Assembly: GCF_000473165.1 (NCBI RefSeq)
Contig: NZ_KI421504.1
Span: forward strand, 2,813,719 to 2,877,718
Source of the DNA: Leisingera aquimarina DSM 24565
GTDB lineage: Bacteria > Pseudomonadota > Alphaproteobacteria > Rhodobacterales > Rhodobacteraceae
Reading direction: 5' to 3'
DNA: 64,000 nt
The notes below the pieces were generated by a model that had not been told where the DNA came from, made no database searches, and worked only from the letters and a program-made list of their open reading frames with translations. A program made the translations under genes and the position numbers. Each line of letters begins with the position of its first letter. Position 1 is the stretch's first letter. Below are positions 57,560 through 64,000 of this stretch, piece after piece.

Positions 57560-58030
57560 ATGACCACCGAGCTGCAAAATGCTGACATTCAACTGATCCA
57601 GCGGATCCTGCCGCACCGCTACCCGTTCCTGCTGGTCGACAAGGTGGTCGATATCGACAGCTACAGATCGGCCCGCGGCATCAAGAATGTCACCATGAAC
57701 GAGCCGCATTTCCAGGGCCATTTCCCGGGCACGCCGATCATGCCAGGTGTCACCATCGTTGAGGCGATGGCGCAGACCGCGGGTGTGATGCTGGGCGTTG
57801 GCATGGACATGGTCGATACCGATTTGCTGATCTATTTCATGAATATCGACAAATGCAAATTCCGCCGCAAGGTGGTGCCCGGCGATGTGCTGGAAATGAA
57901 TGTGGAGACGCTGCGCGGCAAACCGGGCGGTAAGATCTTCAAGTTTCTGGGGCGCGCCACGGTGGACGGCGAAGTGGCCGCAGAAGCCGAATTCACCGCG
58001 ATGGTCGACCGCCAGGTCGAGGGCGCCTGA
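57560..58030 (+). CDS. fabZ: 3-hydroxyacyl-ACP dehydratase FabZ
   Basis: 156-aa hot-dog-fold enzyme of fatty acid synthesis. The catalytic pair is H54 ([10 protein letters not shown]) and E68 ([12 protein letters not shown]). [14 protein letters not shown] is the N-terminal signature. It competes with LpxA for 3-hydroxyacyl-ACP, and the two genes are adjacent: lpxA starts two bases after the stop. Confidence 0.96.
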   Translation: MTTELQNADIQLIQRILPHRYPFLLVDKVVDIDSYRSARGIKNVTMNEPHFQGHFPGTPIMPGVTIVEAMAQTAGVMLGVGMDMVDTDLLIYFMNIDKCKFRRKVVPGDVLEMNVETLRGKPGGKIFKFLGRATVDGEVAAEAEFTAMVDRQVEGA

Positions 58031-58031
58031 C

Positions 58032-58817
58032 ATGAGCAGCATCCACCCCAGCGCCATTATTGAAGACGGTGCCAAAATCGGAGAAGACTGCGAGATCGGC
58101 CCGTTCTGCCTGGTTGGGCCTGATGCTGTGCTGGGGGACCGGGTTGTTCTGAAATCCCATGTGGTGGTCACAGGCGACACCGAGATCGGCGACGAAACCG
58201 TTGTCTTCTCTTTTTCGGTGCTGGGCGAGATCCCGCAGGACCTGAAGTTTAAGGGCGAGAAGTGCAAGACCGTGATCGGCAAGCGCAACCGCATCCGCGA
58301 GCATGTGACGGTTAATGCCGGCACTGACGGCGGCGGCGGCGTGACCCGTATCGGCGACGACGGCCTGTTCATGGCAGGCTGCCACATCGCCCATGACGCC
58401 CAGGTCGGCGATCGGGTGATTGTAGTGAACTCCGCCGCGGTGGCGGGCCATTGCGTGCTGGAGGATGACGTTATCATCGGCGGCCTGTCGGGCATCCATC
58501 AATGGGTGCGCATCGGCCGCGGCGCCATCATCGGCGCAGTGACCATGGTGACCAATGACGTGATCCCCTATGGCCTGGTGCAGGCGCAACGGGGCGAGCT
58601 GGACGGGTTGAACCTGGTCGGCCTCAAACGCCGCGGTGTCGCCCGCAGTGACATCACCGCCCTGCGTGCCGCGTTTCAGATGCTGGCCCAGGGCGAGGGC
58701 ACCTTTCAGGAGCGTGCAAAGCGGCTGGGGGATGAGGCTGACAGTGAATACGTGCAGCGGATTGTCGCCTTTATCACCGGCGGCAGCGACCGTTCTTTCC
58801 TGACACCGGGGGGCTGA
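58032..58817 (+). CDS. lpxA: UDP-GlcNAc O-acyltransferase LpxA
   Basis: 261-aa first enzyme of lipid A synthesis. Hexapeptide repeats of a left-handed beta helix run from IHPSAIIEDGAKIGEDCEIG to about residue 190. GCHIAHDAQVGD contains the catalytic His. The C-terminal helices (about 195-255) complete the fold. Start set at 58032, as the longer frame overlaps fabZ. Confidence 0.96.
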   Translation: MSSIHPSAIIEDGAKIGEDCEIGPFCLVGPDAVLGDRVVLKSHVVVTGDTEIGDETVVFSFSVLGEIPQDLKFKGEKCKTVIGKRNRIREHVTVNAGTDGGGGVTRIGDDGLFMAGCHIAHDAQVGDRVIVVNSAAVAGHCVLEDDVIIGGLSGIHQWVRIGRGAIIGAVTMVTNDVIPYGLVQAQRGELDGLNLVGLKRRGVARSDITALRAAFQMLAQGEGTFQERAKRLGDEADSEYVQRIVAFITGGSDRSFLTPGG

Positions 58818-58821
58818 CGTT

Positions 58822-59610
58822 ATGCTGGCTGTTATCGCAGGTACCGGCGGGCTGCCGGCTGAAGTGCTGTCCCGTGTCGCGGGCAGGCCGTTGGTTTGCG
58901 CCATGGCAGGGTCCGAGCCCGATGCCGTGGACGCGGAAGTCACCTTCCGGTTCGAACAGCTGGGGTCCTTTCTGGAGCGCCTGAAAGCTGCCGAGGTCAC
59001 CGAGATCTGCATGGCGGGCGCGGTGCGCCGCCCCAGTATCGACCCTTCGGCCATTGATGCCGCCACGATGCCGCTGGTTCCGGTGCTGCAGGCAGCGCTG
59101 GCTGCTGGCGATGACGGGGCTTTGCGGGCCATTATCGGCATTTTCGAACAGGCCGGGTTCACAGTGCGTGCCGCGCATGAAGTGGCACCGGACTTGTTGA
59201 TGTCCGAAGGCGTGCCGACCAAGGTGCAGCCGGGCGAATTGGACAAGGCGGATGCTGCGCGGGGTGCCGAGATTGTTGCCGCCATGTGTGCAGCGGACAT
59301 CGGCCAGTCCTGCGCCGTGCGCAAGCGGCAGGCAATCGCGGTTGAAAACATCTTTGGCACCGACTGGATGCTGGCCTCATTGCTGCAGCGTCCGGACGGG
59401 CAGGGCGGTTTGCTGTTCAAGGCACCAAAGCCGGCGCAGGACCGCCGTGCTGACCTTCCCACTATCGGCGCCGGGACAGTGGAGGCCGCCGCCAAGGCGG
59501 GGCTGTCTGGCATTGTGCTGGAAGCCGGCGGCGTGATCGTGCTGAACCAGGATGCGGTGATTGCGGCCTGCGACCGTCTGGGCCTGTTCCTGTGGTTGCG
59601 TGTGGGATGA
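58822..59610 (+). CDS. lpxI: UDP-2,3-diacylglucosamine diphosphatase LpxI
   Basis: 262-aa enzyme that releases UMP in lipid A synthesis; LpxI replaces LpxH in alphaproteobacteria. LAVIAGTGGLPAEV, MAGAVRRPSIDPS and TIGAGTVEAAAKAGLSGIV are LpxI blocks. The stop overlaps the lpxB start (ATGA). The position between lpxA and lpxB is as in Caulobacter. Confidence 0.94.
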   Translation: MLAVIAGTGGLPAEVLSRVAGRPLVCAMAGSEPDAVDAEVTFRFEQLGSFLERLKAAEVTEICMAGAVRRPSIDPSAIDAATMPLVPVLQAALAAGDDGALRAIIGIFEQAGFTVRAAHEVAPDLLMSEGVPTKVQPGELDKADAARGAEIVAAMCAADIGQSCAVRKRQAIAVENIFGTDWMLASLLQRPDGQGGLLFKAPKPAQDRRADLPTIGAGTVEAAAKAGLSGIVLEAGGVIVLNQDAVIAACDRLGLFLWLRVG

Positions 59611-60773
59611 GCCTTCGGGTTTTCATTCTGGCAGGGGAGCCTTCGGGCGACCGTCTGGGCGGGGCTTTGATGGCCGGGCTGAAGCAGCTGGAACCGGACG
59701 TCAGCTTTGACGGCATTGGCGGTGCGCTGATGGCGGAGCAGGGGCTGGCCTCACGGTTTCCGATGGATGAGCTGTCGGTTATGGGGCTGGCCGAGGTGCT
59801 GCCTAAGTACCGCCACCTGAAGCGCCGGATCCGGGAAACGGCGGATGCGGTTCTGGAAACCAGGCCGGATGTGGTGATTACCATCGACAGCCCGGACTTT
59901 TCCCTGCGGGTGGCCCGGCTGGTCAAAGACCGCAGCAATATCCGTACCGTGCACTACGTGGCGCCCTCGGTCTGGGCCTGGCGGCCAAAGCGGGCGGAGA
60001 AGATGGCGCAAGTCATCGACCATGTTCTAGCACTCTTGCCGTTTGAGCCGCCATATATGGAAGCCGCAGGGATGGACTGCGACTTTGTGGGGCATCCGGT
60101 GGTGGCGGAACCGCAAGCCACGGAAGCGGAGATAGCAGCCTTTCGCGCGGAGTTTGGCTTGGGACGCGCACCGTTTGTTCTGGCGCTGCCCGGCTCACGG
60201 CGCTCGGAAGTGTCGCGGCTGGCGCCGGACTTCGGGGCGGCCCTGAAACGGTTTTCAAAAACGCATCCGGACTATCAGGTGGTTGTCCCTGCCGCCGCAT
60301 CGGTTGCAGGGCTGGTTGTGGAGGCTTTGCAAGGCTGGCCCGAGGGCACTGTCCTGATCGACCCGAACAAATTTAATCCTGCCACGGCCAAGGCCCACAA
60401 ACGCGCCGCCTTTGCTGCGGCGGATCTGGCGCTGGCCGCCTCCGGCACGGTGTCGCTGGAACTGGCTGCCACGGCAACTCCGATGGTGATTGCCTACAAG
60501 TTCCAATGGCTGACCTGGCAGATAATGAAGCGTATGGCACTGATTGACACCGTGACGCTGGTCAACCTGGTGAGCGATACCCGCGTGGTGCCCGAATGCC
60601 TGGGGCCGGAGTGCACGCCGGAAAACATCGCAGCCCGGCTGGCCGCGGTGGCAGCAGATCCCGACGCGCAATTGGAGGCCATGGAGGTGACCATGCAATG
60701 TCTTGGCAAGGGCGGTGAAGAGCCCGGCCTGCGGGCGGCGCGGGCTGTCATGGACCGTCTCCCCCAGATGTAA
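59607..60773 (+). CDS. lpxB: Lipid A disaccharide synthase
   Basis: 388-aa GT-B-fold glycosyltransferase that joins two acylated glucosamines. FILAGEPSGDRLGGALMAGL is the N-terminal signature, with VHYVAPSVWAWRPKRA and ALPGSRRSEVSRLAPDF further on. The ATG at 59607 overlaps the lpxI stop. Last gene of the lipid A cluster; a strong hairpin terminator follows about 150 bases later. Confidence 0.95.
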   Translation: MSLRVFILAGEPSGDRLGGALMAGLKQLEPDVSFDGIGGALMAEQGLASRFPMDELSVMGLAEVLPKYRHLKRRIRETADAVLETRPDVVITIDSPDFSLRVARLVKDRSNIRTVHYVAPSVWAWRPKRAEKMAQVIDHVLALLPFEPPYMEAAGMDCDFVGHPVVAEPQATEAEIAAFRAEFGLGRAPFVLALPGSRRSEVSRLAPDFGAALKRFSKTHPDYQVVVPAAASVAGLVVEALQGWPEGTVLIDPNKFNPATAKAHKRAAFAAADLALAASGTVSLELAATATPMVIAYKFQWLTWQIMKRMALIDTVTLVNLVSDTRVVPECLGPECTPENIAARLAAVAADPDAQLEAMEVTMQCLGKGGEEPGLRAARAVMDRLPQM

Positions 60774-60919
60774 GGCCAAGGCGCGCCGGAGACTGACGCC
60801 TCCGCCGCGCGGCTTTCGGTAGCGCGGGCGCTGCGCCTCCGCGCGGGGCGTGCCGCCCAAGCACAGCAAAACATTTGCGGACCGGCAGCATGATGCGGTG
60901 GATTTGATTCTGCGGAGAA

Positions 60920-60962
60920 GCGCCTGAGGGCAGGACCTGCCTCAGGCGCTGTTGGATTTTTT
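60920..60962 (+). terminator. Terminator after lpxB
   Basis: GCGCCTGAGG at 60920-60929 pairs perfectly with CCTCAGGCGC at 60940-60949, followed at 60957-60962 by six T. It closes the frr-to-lpxB run. Confidence 0.82.
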
Positions 60963-61009
60963 ACAAGGATTGCCGGGGCAAGGAAGGCGCAATTGGCCGG
61001 CAGCGCGCC

Positions 61010-62155
61010 TCAGTAGCCGCGCCAGATCCAGCCGCCGCCAAAGATGCGGGAGCCTTCATTTGCATAAAACACGCAGGCCTGACCGGGAGAGACGCCTTCT
61101 TCCGGCGTCAGCAATTCCACCTCGGCGGTTGTGTCCGACAGCGGCCGGATGATCGCCTCCCGAGGCGGGCGGGTGGACCGGACCTTGACCTTCACGTGCC
61201 ATTCCTTGCGAGAGGTGAAAGGGTCATCCCCAAGCCAGTTGATTTCGCGCACCGGGATGGTGCGGGTGGCCAGCAGCTCCTTGGGGCCGACAACTACTTG
61301 CTTCTTGTCTACGTCCAGCTTCACCACATACAGCGGCTCGGAAAGCCCGCCGATGCCCAAGCCGCGGCGCTGGCCGATGGTATAGTGCAGGACTCCGTCA
61401 TGGCGGCCCAGCACCCGGCCGTCGGAATGCACGATGTCACCCGGTTCAGCGGCGCCGGGGCGCAGTTTTTCGATCACCCCAGCATAGTTTCCGTCCGGCA
61501 CAAAACAAATGTCCTGACTATCCGGTTTGTCAGCCACGGCCAGCCCGTATTGCGCTGCCATCTCCCGCGTTGCGTCCTTGGAGGGCAGATGACCCAGTGG
61601 AAAGCGCAGATAATCCAGTTGTTCCGGCGTTGTGGAGAACAGAAAATAGCTCTGGTCGCGGTTTGCATCCTCAGCCGAGTGCAGCTCCGGCCCGTTCGCC
61701 CCCATCATGCGCTGGATGTAATGACCGGTGGCCATGCAGTCGGCCTCCAGATCCTTGGCAGTCTCCAGCAGGTCCTTGAACTTCACGCGCTCATTGCAGC
61801 GGATGCAGGGCACCGGGGTTGCACCGGCCAGATAACTGTCGGCGAACTCGTCAATCACCGCATCCTTAAAAATGTTCTCATAATCCAGGACGTAATGCGG
61901 GAAGCCGCGTTCCTCGGCCACCCGTCGTGCGTCGTGGATATCGATGCCGGCGCAGCAGGCGCCCTTCTTGGCCAGCGCAGCGCCGTGATCATAGAGCTGC
62001 AGCGTCACGCCGACCACGTCATAGCCCTGATCGGCCAAGTATGCAGCAACAACAGAGCTGTCGACGCCGCCCGACATAGCCACCACCACCCGGGTTTCCG
62101 AGGGCGGTTTGGCAAAGCCGAGCGAGTTGAGTTTTGAGTCGTGGTCCAGCGCCAT
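61010..62155 (-). CDS. mnmA: tRNA-specific 2-thiouridylase MnmA
   Basis: 381-aa enzyme that thiolates U34 of tRNA-Lys, -Glu and -Gln. [19 protein letters not shown] is the ATP-binding PP-loop. The two catalytic Cys are seen in [12 protein letters not shown] and [12 protein letters not shown]-terminal EVINWLG-like and GQACVFY beta-barrel blocks complete it. Convergent with lpxB and divergent from sciP. Confidence 0.95.
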   Translation of the reverse strand: MALDHDSKLNSLGFAKPPSETRVVVAMSGGVDSSVVAAYLADQGYDVVGVTLQLYDHGAALAKKGACCAGIDIHDARRVAEERGFPHYVLDYENIFKDAVIDEFADSYLAGATPVPCIRCNERVKFKDLLETAKDLEADCMATGHYIQRMMGANGPELHSAEDANRDQSYFLFSTTPEQLDYLRFPLGHLPSKDATREMAAQYGLAVADKPDSQDICFVPDGNYAGVIEKLRPGAAEPGDIVHSDGRVLGRHDGVLHYTIGQRRGLGIGGLSEPLYVVKLDVDKKQVVVGPKELLATRTIPVREINWLGDDPFTSRKEWHVKVKVRSTRPPREAIIRPLSDTTAEVELLTPEEGVSPGQACVFYANEGSRIFGGGWIWRGY

Positions 62156-62302
62156 GGGGCAGCTCCTGAAGGCAAGGGGGCAGGCGCCGCAGAATATAGG
62201 AAAATCCTACAGACTCTCAAGGGCCGTGGTTCACGCGCCGTTAAGCCTGATCGGAAATTCTGGTGTCAGACCTCAACGAACAAGATCTTCGAGGGAAGAA
62301 AT

Positions 62303-62590
62303 ATGTTTTTGAAGAAAGTGGACGGGCCGCGCGCCGTCACCCTGCCGGATGGCACCATCATGACCCAGGCGGACCTGCCGCCGAAAACCACCAGGCGCTG
62401 GGTTGCCTCGCGCAAGGCCGCGGTGGTGCGCGGTGTTCTGTACGGGCTGCTGCCTCAGAAGGAGGCCATGCAACGGTACGGGCTGAGCGAGGAAGAGTTC
62501 CGAAGCTGGGTTGCAGCGGTTGCAGACCATGGCGAAGAGGCCCTGAAAACCACACGTCTCAAGAAATTCCGCAGCCCTGACGCAAAATAG
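62303..62590 (+). CDS. sciP: CtrA inhibitor SciP (DUF1153)
   Basis: 95-aa small DNA-binding protein that blocks CtrA-dependent transcription in Caulobacter. RAVTLPDGTIMTQADLPP and RRWVASRKAAVVRGVLYGL are close to SciP as I know it, with the HTH in YGLSEEEFRSW. GAGGGAAG precedes the ATG. It lies 117 bases upstream of ctrA in the same direction, so regulator and inhibitor are side by side. Confidence 0.92.
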   Translation: MFLKKVDGPRAVTLPDGTIMTQADLPPKTTRRWVASRKAAVVRGVLYGLLPQKEAMQRYGLSEEEFRSWVAAVADHGEEALKTTRLKKFRSPDAK

Positions 62591-62620
62591 CCAGGCCCGC
62601 CCTTGAGTTGCATTTGTAAA

Positions 62621-62668
62621 TTAACCATCATGGTAACGAGGCATTAACTTTTTTCCACCAAGGTTAAC
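62621..62668 (+). promoter_or_regulatory. CtrA-type half-sites in the ctrA promoter region
   Basis: GTAACGAGGCATTAAC at 62633-62648 matches TTAA-N7-TTAAC with one change. Further TTAACC/GGTTAAC half-sites sit at 62621 and about 62662. Autoregulation of ctrA is known in Caulobacter; here it is inferred from the match. Confidence 0.55.
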
Positions 62669-62707
62669 GCGACCTGAGGGAAACAGTGTACAGGCGGAGA
62701 AAATAAT

Positions 62708-63427
62708 ATGCGCATTCTGCTGGTTGAGGATGATCCGACCACGGCCAAAAGCATCGAACTGATGCTGACCCATGCCAACCTGAACGTCTATTCGACGGAT
62801 TTGGGGGAAGAAGGGATCGATCTGGCCAAACTTTACGACTACGACCTGATCCTGCTGGATCTGGGGCTGCCCGATATGAACGGCCACGAGGTACTGCGCC
62901 AGCTGCGCATGTCCCGTATCGAAACGCCCATTCTGATACTGTCCGGTGCCGATGATACCGACAATAAAATCAAGGGCTTCGGCTTTGGCGCGGATGACTA
63001 TCTGACCAAGCCGTTCCACCGCGAGGAACTGGTGGCGCGGATCCATGCGATCATCCGCCGTTCCAAGGGGCATTCGCAGTCTATCATCAAGACAGGCAAG
63101 ATCTCGGTCAACCTGGATGCCAAAACGGTTGAGACCGATGGCAAGGCGGTGCATCTGACTGGCAAGGAATACCAGATGCTGGAGCTTCTGTCGTTGCGCA
63201 AGGGCACCACGCTGACCAAGGAGATGTTCCTGAACCATCTTTATGGCGGCATGGATGAGCCTGAACTGAAGATCATTGATGTTTTCATCTGCAAGTTGCG
63301 TAAGAAGCTTAGCAATGCAACAGGTGGCGAGAATTACATCGAAACCGTCTGGGGACGCGGCTATGTGCTGCGGGATCCGCAGGAAGACCACATGTCGGGC
63401 GGCCAGCGGATGGCTGTCGGCGCCTGA
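62708..63427 (+). CDS. ctrA: Cell-cycle response regulator CtrA
   Basis: 239-aa OmpR-type response regulator. The receiver (about 1-120) has the acidic pocket VEDD, phospho-acceptor D51 ([10 protein letters not shown]) and TKPF switch Lys. The winged helix (about 128-232) contains [20 protein letters not shown] and [12 protein letters not shown]. In roseobacters CtrA controls motility, gene transfer agent and quorum-linked genes rather than being essential for division. The DNA-binding part is close to Caulobacter CtrA. Confidence 0.96.
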   Translation: MRILLVEDDPTTAKSIELMLTHANLNVYSTDLGEEGIDLAKLYDYDLILLDLGLPDMNGHEVLRQLRMSRIETPILILSGADDTDNKIKGFGFGADDYLTKPFHREELVARIHAIIRRSKGHSQSIIKTGKISVNLDAKTVETDGKAVHLTGKEYQMLELLSLRKGTTLTKEMFLNHLYGGMDEPELKIIDVFICKLRKKLSNATGGENYIETVWGRGYVLRDPQEDHMSGGQRMAVGA

Positions 63428-63442
63428 AAGGATGATCACCCG

Positions 63443-63500
63443 GCCGGCACATGATGATGTGCCGGCGGTTGCAAGGACCTGCCGGTTGGCGGGTCTTTTT
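63443..63500 (+). terminator. Double hairpin terminator after ctrA
   Basis: GCCGGCACAT at 63443-63452 pairs perfectly with 63457-63466. A second stem, GACCTGCC/GGCGGGTC (63476-63483 with 63488-63495, one G:U), is followed directly by five T. Confidence 0.82.
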
Positions 63501-63596
63501 GCTTTTTGACGCCTGCAGCGTGCGGGTTGTCAGATGCGCTGGACGCGGCCAGCGCGGCAGCTTATCACCAAAAGGGAGAACGAAGAGGGACCGCGC

Positions 63597-64000
63597 GTGG
63601 CAGAGAAAACAGAAAAAGACGTGGCCAACCTGTCGGCTGAAGAAGCGCAGGCCGAGTTTTTCGGACTGGAAGAACAGCTTCGTGCGGCGGATTTGGCCTA
63701 TCATCAGGCCGACGCGCCAGAAATCAGCGATGCGGAATATGATTCGCTGAAACGGCGGTACCGTGCGCTGGCAGAGGCATATCCGGATCTAGCGGCAGAT
63801 GCCACTCAGCTTAATACGGTGGGGGCTCCGGTTGCCTCTGGGTTCGGTAAGATTTCCCATTCCGTGCGCATGCTGTCACTCGGTAACGCCTTTGCCGACG
63901 AAGACGTCAGCGATTTCGACCGCAGCATCCGCAATTACCTCGGCCTGGAGCGTGATGCCGGGCTTTCCTTTACCGCAGAACCCAAAATCGACGGGCTGTC
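63597..64000 (+). CDS. ligA: NAD-dependent DNA ligase LigA, 5' part
   Basis: Seals nicks in DNA using NAD. The first 134 codons are present and the gene runs past the window. The GTG start at 63597 follows GAAGAGGGA. The Ia domain with APEISDAEYDSLKRRYR binds NMN. LSFTAEPKIDGLS carries the AMP-accepting Lys (about K130). No defect is seen in the part available. Confidence 0.93.
   Translation, partial: MAEKTEKDVANLSAEEAQAEFFGLEEQLRAADLAYHQADAPEISDAEYDSLKRRYRALAEAYPDLAADATQLNTVGAPVASGFGKISHSVRMLSLGNAFADEDVSDFDRSIRNYLGLERDAGLSFTAEPKIDGL

Noticed and set aside
63451-63750. 99-codon frame overlapping the ctrA terminator and ligA start
   Set aside because: It runs through two terminator hairpins and is out of frame with the clear LigA N-terminus.

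Overview
The window looks like chromosomal DNA of a marine alphaproteobacterium of the Roseobacter group (Rhodobacteraceae; a Leisingera, Phaeobacter or Ruegeria-like genome is my inference). The signs are GC-rich coding with strong third-position GC, a dmdA-acuI DMSP pair, a trgA-trgB-cysK tellurite/cysteine block, neighbouring sciP and ctrA cell-cycle regulators, and the order frr-uppS-cdsA-dxr-rseP-bamA-ompH-fabZ-lpxA-lpxI-lpxB.

1-8.0 kb: a decayed IS30 transposase and a frameshifted small conserved gene, then a GntR/FCD regulator divergent from a DUF2182-DUF1326 pair, followed by dmdA (DMSP demethylase) and acuI (acryloyl-CoA reductase). A tandem 15-bp repeat lies in the regulator/DUF2182 promoter region. 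Directly after acuI is a BCCT transporter pseudogene with a deletion, a frameshift and an in-frame stop. A small VOC protein follows on the other strand.

8.2-18.2 kb: a class V aminotransferase, photolyase, cyclopropane-fatty-acid-synthase-like methyltransferase, trgA, trgB, cysK, a large MscS channel and an AlaX editing protein, then tRNA-Ser(GGA).

18.2-23.1 kb: an accessory patch after the tRNA. It holds an iteron-like array of 21/22-bp repeats, the 3' part of a large serine recombinase cut by an IS6-family transposase, about 0.8 kb without a gene, and a secreted RTX protein with DUF4114 and a Hint domain.

23.1-33.9 kb: a MobA/MocA-like nucleotidyltransferase, a DMGDH-type FAD/GcvT oxidoreductase, then a five-gene minus-strand unit (49-aa membrane protein, 505-aa exported protein, xerD, corC-like, BT1/MFS transporter) divergent from aroK-aroB.

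33.9-47.3 kb: a NIT-domain chemoreceptor, ssb, a small lytic transglycosylase, a membrane protein preceded by CtrA-type boxes, a sulfotransferase gene broken by one amber codon, and a peptide-type ABC transporter operon (Tat-type binding protein, two permeases, fused ATPase) beside an AraC regulator.

47.4-64 kb: miaA, pyrH, frr and the isoprenoid/phospholipid/outer-membrane/lipid A cluster ending with lpxB, then mnmA, sciP, ctrA and the 5' part of ligA, which runs off the window. Most of the window is ordinary core genome. The parts most worth a second look are the DMSP locus, the DUF2182/DUF1326 pair and the iteron/recombinase scar.
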